DNA of 64,000 nucleotides from Casuarina equisetifolia (Eukaryota; Streptophyta; Magnoliopsida; Fagales; Casuarinaceae): assembly GCA_028551475.1 (NCBI GenBank), contig CM052361.1:11415501-11479500 (forward strand). The letters run 5' to 3'. This document shows positions 1 to 12,217 of the stretch, in pieces. Below the pieces are notes generated by a model. It did no database searches, was not told the origin of the DNA, and was given only the letters and a program-made list of their open reading frames with translations. Positions within the stretch are counted from its first letter, which is position 1; each line of letters starts with the position of its first letter. A program made the position numbers and the translations under genes.

Positions 1-3000
1 ACATATTGAGATATTTCTTGCAATCACCAGTGCAAACTTTCGGAGCTCATATCTCAGAATTGTTTGGGAAAATACTTAGTTTATAGATGGGAAGGGTCAC
101 TATTTCACTTTTCAGGCTCTTTTATTGGAACTAACCGGAAAGAGAAAAAGTTACATGAACCCATCCACTTGGAAGAAAGACATAAAAAGAACTCGAACAA
201 ATGAAGCTAGAAGCCAACTGACAAGGCATCAACAACCGTGTCGGGAAAGAGTCCTAATGGGCAACGGTCTTCGTGGAAACCCCGCTGGGAATATGGGCAA
301 TGGTGATATTTCATGGAATAAAAAAAACTATTACAACGACATCCACGTGGTGCAGGTGTCTCCTGCTTGCCAGTCACAGACAAATTGTTTTCAAAAGAAA
401 AGGGAAAACGTGTACTTCGGTCCACTTCTCCTGATACGGTGGTTATTTAAACTCATATTATGGTTCGTAACCAACATGGATTGACGGTTGATACAATACG
501 AACAAAAGAAAGAATGGGTGCTCCTTGCTTCTGCCTCCACCATTAGATTTAAGTAATCATGGGAACATATTCCCGTTTTATTCAGATTTGGACCCGACCG
601 ACAAAACATCGGAGAAGTGAGAGACATGCATCTGAAGAGGTTAAAAAAATAAACGAAACAAGGGAGTTCCTTTATGTTACAAAATCGAGGTACATGCTTC
701 TCTTTGAGTATTAAATATTACCACGCAACCAGATGAAGACGAACGGAATTTGTAAAAGAACGAATGTAAAGAGAAAGCAAATGGGGATAAAAGGGCAGAT
801 AGTGGCTCCCCTTTAGATACCTTTACCCATCCCTGATTCCACGTGCACTCATGCAATTTCAGTTTGTGGAACCCCGAAAGTCCGGAGAATGTCAATAAAT
901 AAAGAAATGAAAGTGATTCTTGGAAGATATGAATAGATGGTTACTGATGTTTTATTAAGAAAAATATCACGAACAGAGGAACCACTCAAATTTGCGTGTC
1001 TTATCGGGTATTAATTTGTGAATGGACATTGCAATCGAACAATAGAGACAAGCATTACGCAGACAATAGTGACTTGCCTTGATATGACTTAAACATCATG
1101 AGACAAAATATCTTCGGTTGAAAAATGCATGCTTACATCATTGAATATAGTAAATATAACATCTTTTCGGTTTCCAATTAATTTCTAGAGCTGGGTAGTT
1201 TATACTGGTAAAGTTGAAGTTCTGAATTTGGGGAGAAGCAGTAACGAAGTAAGAATTTTTTTTAACTTTTTGGAAGAAGTTAGATTGTAGCGCATTTAAC
1301 ACAAAATTTAATTTGGAGCATTTACTAGTTTTGTTCTCCATTCTGTGAACCAAGTAAAGCAATATAGACTTGATAAGAACATATTGAAGGATACGAAAGT
1401 TATATTAAATAGAGTGTAAACGACAGACAATTATAATCATTAAAGTATGCCAACTCTGAATAAATTAGATGTTTTAACTTCTAATTTTCGTGAATGAGAG
1501 CATGCTTATAGTGAACCACTCGTCCTTATTGGCAAGCAAGGAAAAAAAATCCGACTCTGAATCTAAAATAAAATAAACTACCATATTATAAACAATTTTG
1601 TTATAACTTTAGCAAATCAGTCACTTCATTTTGGACATTATAAAAATTCCCTCTAGACAACTTGTAATTTTTCTTTTGAATCTTTGAGATCAAACTTCTG
1701 TGTGACAAAGATAATCAAGTTTGTTTTAAATAGGAAGATTTGAGGTTTCATTTTCCTAAACCTTTTAGGATATTATTTTCTTTTAATAGAGAATAAAGGG
1801 TTTTTTGATACTCTTGCAAAAATTATAAGAATAACTTCTCCTTTTATTTTCTTGGAGAAGCAATAGAGGTTTTGTAGATTTTTTGTGGGATAAAGGATCA
1901 TGGGAAAGAAACGGTCCTTTTCCCTTCGTCCTTGATCTTTCTCCAATTTTGGCATAAATGTTAGATAGGATCTTCTAAACACTAGGTGAACATTTGGTAG
2001 ATTTTTTTTCACTATTAATGATTTCCCTTTGCTTTAAACACATCAAACACACTCATTGAAATTTATAGTCTTTTTAAAATTCTGTAAAAGTGTGTTAGAG
2101 ATACATGCTTACCATTTCAATTGTGAGGGCTAGTCTGGCTATATAGTGGAAGACAAAAGACTATTAATATATGCATTGATACAATCAATAAGGACTTTTT
2201 ACAATTTTTGTAGTTACTGATGGGGAAAATGACATATAAAGCTTTTCATTTTGGTTGAACATGTAAAGAAATGCTAAAACACTAACAATGCATTTAAATT
2301 ACAAGTAAAAGTTGCAAACATCACAATCAACATAAGATAATTCTTTACATGAAAAACTCCTCAAATGTGAAGGATAAAAACTACAGGATTGATTACAAAG
2401 TCCACCCAAATTTCCACTTTATATAAATCATTAGGTTTACAACTCAATTAAGTTTTTAACAATAGTAATAAGATAAAGATTTATTAATTCAATAACAATA
2501 GAATCATCAATTGATAGTGAAGAACTAATTGTAAATATCAACTTAACTAAGAAAAGTTAGAGAAATATCACCTAGATTTTCAACCATGATATGGTTATTT
2601 AAATATCTTTAAATGACGATCCAATCATTCACAATAAAAACACCAAATTCAAAACCTACTGACAAAAAATCAGCTCAATCGGACCAACTTTAATCAAATG
2701 TTTGATTAATTGTTGTACAAGGGTTTTAATTCCTGCAAAATTTTACTTTTTTTTTTCTCTCTCTTTTTTTTCTTACGGTCACATTATTAGAAAAACTTAT
2801 ATTTTTTCTTTTAAACCTTAGGGTCATATTACACTAATAAGACCCAGTAATAAGTCCCAAATATGGGTTGGACTAATCCAACAATTACTCCATATTTTTC
2901 ATTTTGGAAATACTTCCAAAATTTTTAAAAGGTAATGGCTACTTCGTTACAAATATGTATTAGAAAAACTAAATATGAATATTGTGATGGTGAATTTATA

Positions 3001-3540
3001 TTTAAAAAGGATATAAAACACTTAAAAAAAGTTCTCAACCTTTTTTCATAAGTAATTTACCTTGATACAATATTTTCAAATAAATAGCCTTTTTTTTCAA
3101 ATGTGAAAAACTAGGGTAATTATTAATTAAAAAAATAAAGTATTTAAAACCAAAAAAAAAAGAATTATATTGATCTTTAGTGCCTATTATGTTTCATAAT
3201 TATAGAGGATTATATGACGTAATGCTACAGCTTCCCATTTTCTTTGACAGTGGATATTTATTTCTATATCAATAATAAAGATCCATGCCCTTCATGCCTT
3301 TATTATTTAGTCCATATTCATTCCCTTTTTTTATTTGAAATATTCTAAAAAATATGATTGTTAAATTTTTTGAGTTGTATTCTTTGTTTCTATTTCTTGT
3401 TGTGAGATATTTGATGAGATTCTTATTTTAGAAAGATGTTATTTAGAACCCACACAAAAAATTGTTTAATAAACTTTTAAAAACGTGTTTTTATATTTTC
3501 AAAGAAGATTACTTAAATATTCGTTTAAGAAAAATGTTTA
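1..3540. other. AT-rich intergenic DNA, no gene recognised
   Basis: I read both strands and found no recognisable protein family, RNA gene or repeat boundary. The longest open frames (about 120 codons near 125-484 +) have no domain I know. A pyrimidine-rich run lies near 2745-2775, and many A/T homopolymers occur between 2700 and 3500. Unlike the DNA after 3541, this stretch has no counterpart upstream of 54.9 kb. Confidence 0.5.
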
Positions 3541-4648
3541 TTTCCAATTACAAGGCCCATAATGAAAGAGAGTGATAATGCCCAAATTATGAAGCACACT
3601 CTCTTTCTCTCTCTATTTATAAATTCCCTAAATAAAATAAGCTTTCAATCGTTTTTTTAATTATGTAAATGTTTATGTTTAATTGGTAAATCATACGATT
3701 ACCTATCTACTTTTATCGGTAGTTCTACAAATAATAAGTTAGTCTATTACATAACTAATCACATGACTTTTTTTTAAAAAAAAAAAATCAATAAACCAAG
3801 ACATCTATAGCCATTTAACCAATACAATATCGTGCGTTATTCATGTTATTATTTTGGCAGATTTTTCATAAAAGAATTACATTATAGATTAAAACGAAGA
3901 TATTTCTATAACCTGAAATAAACTCATAATATTCTTGTCAACGTGCCTAATATAGATAAATGCTAAACATACACACGAATTGTGCAAATGTATATAATTA
4001 ATTGTACATAGAGCTAAAAAAAATTTACCGTATAATTTGTTTTTATTTATTTCTTAGATATAGCAAATAAAAAATATGAAAAACAATTTTATTTGATCTT
4101 ATCGTCGTTGATTGTTAAATACATTCATATTATGGTTACCTTTAAAATAATGTTACTAATTTGCAGTCTTAGAAACGATTCAACAGAAGAACTAGATTCT
4201 CTACTCCAATAACTTGATGAGATTGATTCCAAATTGAGTTTGATGCTGTAGTTTACAAGTCTTTCACAGTTTTCGTTAGAAGAACTTATTCTTGGTACGA
4301 GTATTTCAAAGGTAAACACTTGGTTATCATGGGCCAGTAGTCTATCAAAATCATTGTACTATCATCGTCATGAGATGAAACTGCTGGCTATTATAATGCC
4401 ATCATGTGTCAACAAGCCACTGGAACGTGTTACATTTTTAAACCAAGATTCGTATGATTATTAAATGATTTGCATACACTCATTCTTGGCACGTAAAGTG
4501 AATGTTGTGCATGAATTAGCTAGCAATTTCACCTCCTTGTAGACAAATCCCACCTTCTGATGATGGATTGCGCAATTATAACGGCAATCAAAAGTCGAGC
4601 GAATTTTAACCAATTACGCTCCAGGTCTCTGTAGTACTTCAAACGGTG

Positions 4649-4675
4649 TCGTTGCTCAGAACAACGGCGTTTAAT
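4649..4675. promoter_or_regulatory. Conserved imperfect palindrome upstream of RabE1 exon 1 (block A)
   Basis: An imperfect inverted repeat, aaacggtgtcgtt then a six-base gctcag loop then aacaacggcgttt, lies about 430 bp upstream of the RabE1 ATG. Block E has the same bases at about 56008-56041. Conservation between copies that otherwise diverge suggests a promoter element, but a shared origin alone could explain it. Confidence 0.35.
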
Positions 4676-4803
4676 CAGGAGCACCACCATGGACACTGTT
4701 GATTGAACCGTCCGATCAACCCGTACCTCGATGCCCCAATAATCCTACGGCATAGAGCAATTTCCCGCACCTTAACTTACTCGTTCTCGAAAGTTTTTGC
4801 CGT

Positions 4804-4804
<1 letters not shown>

Positions 4805-4839
<35 letters not shown>

Positions 4840-4856
4840 CTCTCTCTCTCTCTCTC
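4805..4856. repeat. Compound microsatellite (CTGT)n(CT)n
   Basis: Six-fold CTGT repeats run directly into CT repeats in the presumed 5' leader of RabE1 copy A. The equivalent site in block E (near 56190) has only a short CT run, so the CTGT tract expanded after the duplication. It produces a spurious low-complexity open frame on each strand. Confidence 0.93.
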
Positions 4857-5101
4857 CCCGAAACTTTTTTCAACGGCCGACTGGTGCTGACGTAACCAGG
4901 GACGTCTTTCCTCCTCATTTCTTTCGTCTCCGTAGATCTCACTCTTCCCCTTACTGAGCTGGTATGGCCATTTCCACAATTGTCCTCTAAATTTCAAATT
5001 TTCAACTTCACTATTTCGATTTCGTTGTTTATTTAGAATTTACCTGGAGATATTTCTCTCGCTAGGGTTTGCTTCGTTTTTCTCTTCTTGAATAGGTTTC
5101 C

Positions 5102-5174
5102 ATGGCCGCTCCACCCGCCAGAGCTCGAGCGGATTACGATTACCTCATAAAGCTCCTTCTGATCGGCGAAAGTG
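5102..5174 (+). pseudogene. RabE1 (Rab8-like) small GTPase, first exon only, copy A
   Basis: The ATG opens a 24-codon exon, MAAPPARARADYDYLIKLLL followed by IGESG, ending at a GT donor (G|gtacga). This is the N-terminus of plant RabE1/Rab8 GTPases, which direct Golgi-to-plasma-membrane vesicles; the exon ends inside the P-loop GDSGVGKS, here GESG. No exon with the rest of the P-loop, switch regions or NKxD motif follows before the WAT1 remnant at 6.7 kb. RabE1 3' exons occur only much further on, in blocks C and D. The exon keeps an open frame and a good donor, but the copy cannot make a complete GTPase from this window. Confidence 0.85.
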
Positions 5175-5300
5175 GTACGATTTGACGTTTCTGCGTCATG
5201 GAATCTGTCATTTCTTGATTTGGATCGTGATCTCGACGTCTTGCGCGATTTGATTGTAAATCTAGTTAATTTTAAGTAGAGAAAGAAGTTTCAGTTTTAG

Positions 5301-6415
5301 GTCTGGTTTGATTTTGCTTAGTGTGAGCTGAATTTGATATTGTCAAGCCTAGGGGATGCCTAGGGTATGCTAAATAAGAGATTTAATCTCAATTGGTTTT
5401 GTTATATTTTAGATTGTTTTAATTAAGAAAATTGAGTAGTTTTGGAAAATGTCCAGATTTAAGACTCTAAAACCTAATTGCTTGGGAATCCAAAATCTAA
5501 TCATACTCGATTAAGAATTAGGCTATAAAAAAGGAGTTAGGGGGAAAGATAGGAAGCATTTATTGAAGAGATTGAAACCTTAGCTTGGCCTTCATAATTG
5601 AGGAAGTTTTAGGTTCTTACTCTTAATAAGTTGCATATCACTTTCTTTCTTAAGTTATTATTTTGCTTGAGTTTCAATATAGTTTAGTATTATGCTTTCA
5701 TCGATGTTATTTTGGATTTTAAGAGCATGATTCTAGACCTAAGTTTGTGACAAGTGGTAAATGTTAGGCCTAGGGTATGCCTAAGTATGCTAAATAAGAG
5801 ATTTAATCTCAATTGGTTTTGTTATATTTTAGATTTTTTTTAATTAAGAAGATTGAGTAGTTTTGGGGAATGTCCAAGGCCCAATTGATTTAGGACTTTG
5901 AAGTCCAGTTGTTTTGGAAATCCAAAATTCAATTAAATTGGGCTAAGAATTAGACTATAAATAAGGAGTCATGGGGAAAGGTAGAGAAGCGCTTATTAAA
6001 AAGATTGAAACCTTGGCTTGGCCTTCATAATTGAGGAAGCTTTAGGTTCTCAATCTTAATAAGTTGCATATTGCTTTCTTCTTTAAGTTGTTATTTTACT
6101 TGAATTTTAATATAGTTTAGTATTTTGTGTTCATTGATGTTACTTTGGGTTCTAAGAGCACGATCTCAAACCTAGGGTCATGACAGAGCTTCTCGTAATG
6201 TCAAGTTTTTCTTTGTCTGCAATTTTAATCTTATTGTCAAATTGATGTATTTGGAAGAAGGTTAGTTGTGTTGATGATTATTTTGTTTTCAACTAGCATT
6301 CTTCCAAATGCATTCAATATCTTGACAATAAGATTAAAATCACAGTCAAAGAAAAATTGACATTTTGAGAAAATCGATCAAATTCAGTTCACAATAAGCA
6401 AAATCAAACCACGGG
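5301..6415. repeat. Large inverted repeat (hairpin) in RabE1 intron 1, copy A
   Basis: The left arm is 5301-5340 plus 6186-6260. The right arm is about 6290-6415 and is its reverse complement: tggtttgattttgctta at 5304 against taagcaaaatcaaacca at the right end, and ttttaatcttattgtcaa against ttgacaataagattaaaa. The loop is about 30 bp. The left arm is interrupted by the LTR-like tandem repeat 5341-6185. A folded transcript would be a long imperfect hairpin. Block E has only the non-inverted intron sequence. Confidence 0.8.
5341..6185 (+). mobile_element. Two tandem LTR-like repeats of about 415 bp (TRIM-like)
   Basis: 5341-5752 and 5762-6185 are near-identical direct repeats (both contain tatgctaaataagagattta), each starting TG and ending TGACA as LTRs do. 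They are separated by only nine bases. No coding region, primer site or polypurine tract fits between them. This suits a terminal-repeat retrotransposon in miniature, or two LTRs left by recombination. The element is absent from the homologous intron in block E, so it inserted after the duplication or was lost there. I see no clear target-site duplication. Confidence 0.6.
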
Positions 6416-6683
6416 TAGAAATCAGGCAGCTGGCCCATGGTTTTCAAAAACCATTTAAGATGCGAGAGTTGGGGGAAATTGTGTAGTGGAGAAACGCCAT
6501 TTCAGGCAAGGAAACCCTAGGACTGAAGTTGAGCGGGTCCATGGTTTCATGTCAGAAATTGTAAAGACTGGTAATGCATAGCCATCTCTCTAATATCTGA
6601 TATTTTTGTCGAGTTTCCCACCTTTCGTCTAGTTCAAAAGAGACAATTTTCTGTATAATTTCATAATTTACTTCTCTCAATCT

Positions 6684-8310
6684 TTGGCTGTTGCAATTTT
6701 AGAAATGGAAGGAGTAATTGCAGGTGAGTCCGTTTATGTAAGAAGCATTGCTCTTCATCATCGAGGAAGCGCAGGATCACTGGAAACGCTGACATATGAA
6801 GAGGTTCGAGCTTCTGTAGAAGAGCTCTACAATTTTACAGCCTTTTGGGATCTTTCTCTCATAGAGTCGCTTCTATCCTTTCCCATTCCTCTCCATCCTC
6901 TGGTAAACTCTTTCCTCGCAACATTGCTGTTTGTGGTGCTACTTATCTGAATTGGGCCTCATATTTGCCACTAATTGCATTTGATTTCTAGTATTTTACT
7001 AAATCGTGTTATTCATGTCCTTAATTCATGATTGCCAATTTTTATCATCACTCTAATGGTAAATAGTCAAATCAATAATAACATCAAAGATTAATTCAGT
7101 TGTAATCCGTTTCTTCATATGGTTACGATGCAGCTTGCAGAAAAATCTATATTAGCATTCATACTAGAAGCCCCCCAGAAGATGAATTGTCTGGTGCAAG
7201 GCATGTTTAATAGAATCAAGAAATGCGCTGTTATATTCTTGCAGGTAAGTTATGTTGGATTTGGGAAGGTTCATTGTCTACCGACATGTGGTCGCTACTG
7301 CTGCCCTTGCCCCTCTTGCAAGGGTTCTAGGTAGGTGTTCTGTCTTTCCCTCCTTCCTCTTAATAAATCTTCTATAACACTACACAGATTTTTCTTCTCT
7401 AATATTTTATATTTAATACTCAACATATCTTATTATATTGTTCTGAGCAATACCCTCTTTGCCCTAGCATTTTTAATGGCTTTTATGCTTAGGAAAGTAA
7501 GAAAAATGCATTTATGTGATTCAAATTCAAAGCATGAAAACCCCCTTGAGACTAATGCTCTTATCTCTTTCTAGGCTTGAAAAGGTAGAACTTAAGAAGA
7601 TTCTATAAGCAAGTTTGACCATGTTTAACCAATTTTATCAGGGATCACAAACCACTGACGGTGTTAGATAACCCAAAAAGCCTGGTAGGCCTAGATACTA
7701 CAGCATCTCAAACTCCAACTTGGTTGAAAACATTTTGTGTCTTACCTGTTGGGGTCCGAATTCTAGAGCCATCAAATCATCAATTCACCTAGTGCGATGC
7801 ATCTCACGATCCAAGGGCAAAAAACTTCACTTTTACAAACAATCATAGGGCCCTAAATAGATTTGTGAACAAGGAACATGGCTAAAGTAAGACCAGATCC
7901 TAGCAAGCATGTTTTAACTCCTTATATCTAGAATTTACATCCATGCAGGGCATAATCTGTGCAGGACTGATGTATTACATTCATGGGGTAGCAATGAAGG
8001 AGAGGGGCCCTGTATTTGTGACATGGTTATTGTTGCTGCCACGGGCTCCTTCTTCTTGGTGGAGCAAATGTACCTTGGAAGGTATCCTATCATACTTAAT
8101 CCCCATCCTCTACCACACACGAGAACCTAGTGATTAGCTCATTTCATGAATTTAACAGGATACTTGGTACAATAATCATAGTTGTGGGACTATATCTTTT
8201 TGTTTTGGGTAAAGCCAAAGATCGCAATTTTCCAACCCTGTCAACCAACGAGAATGAGCAGCCAGCACAGGATATGCAAATCACACGAGCTGGTAACACT
8301 TAAGTCTAAG
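6684..8310 (+). pseudogene. WAT1-related (MtN21/UMAMIT) transporter pseudogene, copy A
   Basis: It aligns with the intact copy at 57582-59508. Preserved pieces are: the leader exon with a frame starting MEGV (6705); first coding exon start MNCLVQGMFNRIKK (7181), deleted internally after about 20 codons; a truncated exon 3 ending LAFLMAFMLR (about 7450-7493); the first codons of exon 4 (LEKVELKK, 7574) fused directly into intron 5; exon 6 (7945-8080: GIICAGLMYYIHGVAMKERG), which has lost the bases for SAFSPLR; and the last exon from 8159. Exon 2, most of exon 4 and exon 5 are gone. The family consists of ten-helix DMT/EamA membrane transporters of amino acids or auxin; this copy would lose most helices and cannot function. 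Confidence 0.88.
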
Positions 8311-8560
8311 CATGAGCTCATTACACATGACATATTTAGTGGGCAGAACAATGTATTTCTATTTTGTTTTTTCAATATATTCCAGTTGCTATCTAACTTA
8401 TGAACTTTTTGAAGATCTTCATGCCTGTTAATGTTATATATATTGCTACAGCTTTTCATTAATGAAAAATTGTCTCTTAGTCATGGATATCCAGTGCCAT
8501 TTATGATAGCGGGAAACTCCTAACATCCACTGATAAACCAGAGATGTCATCAATCAAGTT

Positions 8561-9559
8561 AGCAGTCCTGGCTATCTCTGAATCAAGGGATCGCTCAGTG
8601 AATTTCTCCTGAGAGCGACTGAAAACTTGAAGAATTTCCTCATGAAGAAATATTTGAGTTTAACATACCTGAAAATAGATTGTTCGTCGGAGCCCCTGTA
8701 GTCTGTTTCTTGTTGTGGACCAGCTCCCCCTCAGGGCCATCTATGAATAGCTGATGAGAACTGATCACGAAACGCATCACGAACGCTTGTGCTCCATTCT
8801 AGAAGAACTATCATAAGCCATGTCAGTGTCACATAGACATCCAGCACTCTCTGCCATCCAGAAGCCCTGATTTTGGAAAGGCTGTCTTCGATGACAAGCT
8901 TGTAAGAATGCGACAAACTCGCATGCTTGTTTGACAAGTCATTTAATTCAGAAAAATGTACCATTTGCGTTCTGGTTTAAAGCCTTTTACGAGGAGACAG
9001 AAAGAGCCCAAAGTTGAGGGGCTTGTTCACTATCTAGAATTTTAAAGTTCTGCAAAAAAAATAAAAAATAAATGACTTAAATTAATGGGTATACCGATTA
9101 TGTCTATCGATTTTGCCAAATTGACAAGTAAGAAAGCTTCTAGAAGCAACAAAGATCCTCACAGGATTTGTCAGTCATAGATCGAATAAGGGAAAAGAAA
9201 GAATCTCCAAACGAGGACTTCTTTTCTTCATCATTTTATGGAGTTTTCTTGCACAATTCTACCCAAGGAGGACCAGAAAGCTTACAAAGTCAAATTCGGG
9301 TCAACAGAGCACCCACATAAGAGACCCGTCAAGGCAAAGTTTCATAGGAATTTTCGAAAAACTCCGAAGGCCCGATCCAAATACTCCCATTTTTTTTATC
9401 CAAATGCATAAGTTTTTACTTCTGCAGCAAATTCAAACAAGTAGAAGCAAAATCTAATCCCCATGTTTCATTAGAATGAATCTTAAAGCCTCGTTTTAAG
9501 ACCCAATTTACTAAAAGAGATGCAAAATTTACCATTTTACTCGTACTTCAAAACTTAGA
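8561..9559. other. Intergenic DNA beyond block A, no gene recognised
   Basis: The alignment with block E stops near 8560. A 77-codon frame on the minus strand (8731-8964) has no family I recognise and no supporting splice sites. Base composition is mixed, and I see no repeat inside the stretch. Confidence 0.5.
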
Positions 9560-9720
9560 AACAAACATATATTAAAATAGTGTAAAGATGCATTTTGTAT
9601 TATTTATATTTTGATATAATTTTTTTATGTAAGACATATTTCTCTCTAGAAATCAATTCTAAAATAAAAATAAATTTGTTAATATAATATCAAAACTAAA
9701 CTTTAAATTTAAATTTTAAA
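9560..9720 (+). repeat. Dispersed AT-rich repeat, copy 1
   Basis: It shares the ordered motifs acatattaaaatag, ttatattatttatatttt, a taagtcatattt-like segment and a ctctagaaatc-like segment with 26150-26280 and 44885-45030. All three copies have the same orientation and sit next to other duplicated material. No coding content. It could be a fragment of a MITE or an LTR; I cannot assign a family. Confidence 0.6.
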
Positions 9721-10125
9721 TATTTTCAGTATATATTATTCTAGGTAAAAGAATACATTGAAAATAACAAAGAAATGTGTTTGTTTGATTATTATTTGAT
9801 AACAAAAGAACAAATTGATTACAAAAGGTACCCCAAGTTGCTAGTTGGTTTTGATTTGCCCTTTTGTTTTGTTTCAATAGATTTTGGTTTGTCTCTTAAT
9901 TATTTGATATCATAGTCAAACCCCACGTCTTGAGTTTGAACTTTGGTAGGTGCACTTGGTTGTGTGTAGCTCACTAGGGAAATAGGTGCTTAATTGTGAG
10001 AAGCTTGCTAGATGATATGAAGGGGTATGAGGGGAATAAAGGTCTTAGCAAATTGCGAGCAGCTAGCCTGGTGGAGCTAAAGAGTGTAACCGCTAAGATT
10101 GTTGGATTGGAAGTATGGTGGAATG

Positions 10126-10330
10126 TTAGGGTCTAAAGGTAATTGATGTGGTGCTTGTCATATTTCCATTACTAGGCATTATGCATAAAAGAACCAGCAA
10201 GAGGATTGTTGGTAGGTGGGACATGATGGTGCTTGTTTGTAAGAGCAACACAAGGAGTGTGCTTGGTAAGCATACTACCTCACATAAGGAGTAGTGCAAC
10301 ATAAGCATCTATGAGAACATGAGACATGTA
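10126..10330 (+). repeat. Repeat pair with 20660-20850
   Basis: The segment (taggcattatgcata, agaaccaacaag-like, gtgggacatg, taaggagtagtgcaac) recurs in order at 20680-20820 with perhaps 80-85% identity by eye. The two copies bracket the chromovirus and the 2.25-kb tandem duplication, so they may be parts of an older element into which these were inserted. No open frame. Confidence 0.65.
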
Positions 10331-10572
10331 AGTGCCAAGATTAGGGCTCACATGAAGAGCTAGGAATAAGGGAAACATGCATAGGTTGGGGGACGTGTAG
10401 ACATTTGCATGCAAGGGGGAGACCCAAAATGAGTAGCTGACTATTGGGCTATTAACAACTAACCATTAAACATTAAATGGGGTAGTCCAAAATAAAGGCA
10501 AAAAAGTGTGAAGGAGGGATGTGTGGCAAGGTTGCTTGGGGAAACTCAAAAGATCCTTGGGAACTAAAGAAG

Positions 10573-11097
10573 TGATACGATCATGGACAAGCATGCAAAC
10601 ATGCAATGAACATGGTATGTTCTAAATAGTTGTAGTGAATGTGGTTTGTCTTTCTAAATGGTTGTAGTGGTTGTAATATGTTGCTTTTGGGTTTCACTTT
10701 TTATAATGTTGCGATTGTTCTTTTCAGGTGGGCAGTAGGTAGCATCTAGCTTCCGTCATAAATGGGGCCTATAAAACACTTTAAGGTACTTGATGATGAA
10801 CATGCTTGTAGGCTAGTAAGGGACAAAGCATTCTGCATGACAGATTTTTATGGCCATTAGTGGAGGATGAGTCTAAAACCAAGACTTGTATTTAAGAGGT
10901 AGAACCTCATAAATGAAACATGCAAGTTCAACCAAGTTCTTAAGAAGGTCTAGGTCTCCCTTGAATGAGACCATTCCTTCTTTCCTCTCTTTTTCTATCC
11001 TTCCACCATTGCTCAAAAGAAACATTCTAATGACTCTTTTTGGGAGACTACCTAGTAAACCATCCCTTAACTTGATCATATGCCTAAGTCTTTAACA
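10573..11097 (+). repeat. 5' LTR of chromovirus
   Basis: Starts TGATACGATC and ends TTTAACA. It matches the 3' LTR through shared motifs such as gtaggctagtaagggacaaagc and the closing taacttgatcata-type end. The LTRs differ at many positions and lengths (525 against 535 bp), which points to an old insertion. Confidence 0.85.
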
Positions 11098-11241
11098 ATT
11101 TGGTATTGACACCAGATGATCCTTTACTTCTTCGACAACCATGGCTAATGAGAAAGGCAATTTGCCAGATGTTGATATTAACCAATGGTTTAAAGATCTT
11201 TTAGATGCCATGTAATAAATGTTTGTTGGCTTTGCTACCAA

Positions 11242-11710
11242 ATGGCTAACCAAATCCAAGGACAATCTTTAGTGTTTAGTTCCAATGATGCCTTTAGCTC
11301 CCACCCTAAAGGGTGTAACACCTCTAACTCTGCTAATGTTCCTCCAAGAGGCGGTCCCAAAGCTAACTTGCATTGGGATTTCCCATGTTATAATGGTGAA
11401 AGGGATCTTACCAATTGGATCTTACATGCTGAGTAGTTTTTCTTATTTAATAACATTCTTGAGCAAGACAAAGTTCCAATGGCTTTTTGGAATCTTGAAT
11501 TCGATGCCCAATATGGTTCCAACTCCTTGAAAATGAAATTATTGTCCACCCTATGACATGGCCTTGTTTTACTACTACATTGCTCGATCATTGTGGTCTT
11601 AACAAGTTTAATCACCATTTTTAAAGTGAACTTACACAACTCCAACATAAACGTAGTGTTGATGACCACCAAAAGACCTTTTCTTGCATGTTACGGAAGG
11701 CTGGCCACTT
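11242..11710 (+). pseudogene. gag remnant of chromovirus
   Basis: The conceptual translation MANQIQGQSLVFSSNDAF followed by LHWDFPCYNGERDLTNWILH and, after a TAG, an FFLFNNI segment follows the Retrotrans_gag pattern (F.G.D...W....E.FF....). Stop codons follow the ILHAE motif and recur after about 11560. No zinc knuckle is recognisable downstream. Confidence 0.7.
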
Positions 11711-12217
11711 AAACCCTCAACAAGAGGTGGGCTACTTCCTCTATGGTCTCAAGGATGCTATTGTGTCAAGGTGCAATCCCACAATCCTACCACTCTTTCT
11801 ACTACAATTAGGTTAGTGTGGCTCTATGAGAATAAGGTCTAGTTCTATAAATCAGCAATCCCTCATGTGTAACAACAACCAACTTCCTTCCTAGGAAGTT
11901 TCTTTCCTACTTTGCCCTTCTCGTTGGTCATTTTGCCTTACATGTTCATAAGTTATCCCTTGAAGAAATGCACAAACGTTGCACCCAGGGTCTTTGTTAC
12001 ATTAAAGATGAGAAGTACAACACCTTTTACTGTTGTAAAGATCTTTCTTAACTTAAGGCCGCAACTTAAGTCAAAAAAGGATGAGCATTTTGAGGCCCTA
12101 ACTATATCTTTTGATCTTTCTCCCAAAATTTCTTTGAGCACCATTTATGGGCTTACCAACCCTTAAGCCATGAAAGTCCTTGGTTAGGTGGCTTTCCATG
12201 ATTGCTAGGTCACATAC

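Larger units (their letters stand above)
3541..8560 (+). repeat. Duplicated block A (RabE1 exon 1 + broken WAT1), paired with 54910-59760
   Basis: Long stretches align by eye with block E in the same order: the upstream region (an identical run reading gataatgcccaaattatga at about 3570 and 54951), the RabE1 promoter and first exon, the WAT1 exons, and the 3' flank ending in gagatgtcatcaat (8540s and 59740s). Block A differs by an expanded microsatellite, an insertion of a tandem LTR-like repeat and hairpin in the RabE1 intron, and several exon deletions in WAT1. It is the decayed member of the pair. Confidence 0.88.

Noticed and set aside
4716..4997. Arg/Glu/Asp-rich frame on the minus strand
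   Set aside because: Translation of the CT/CTGT microsatellite; low complexity.
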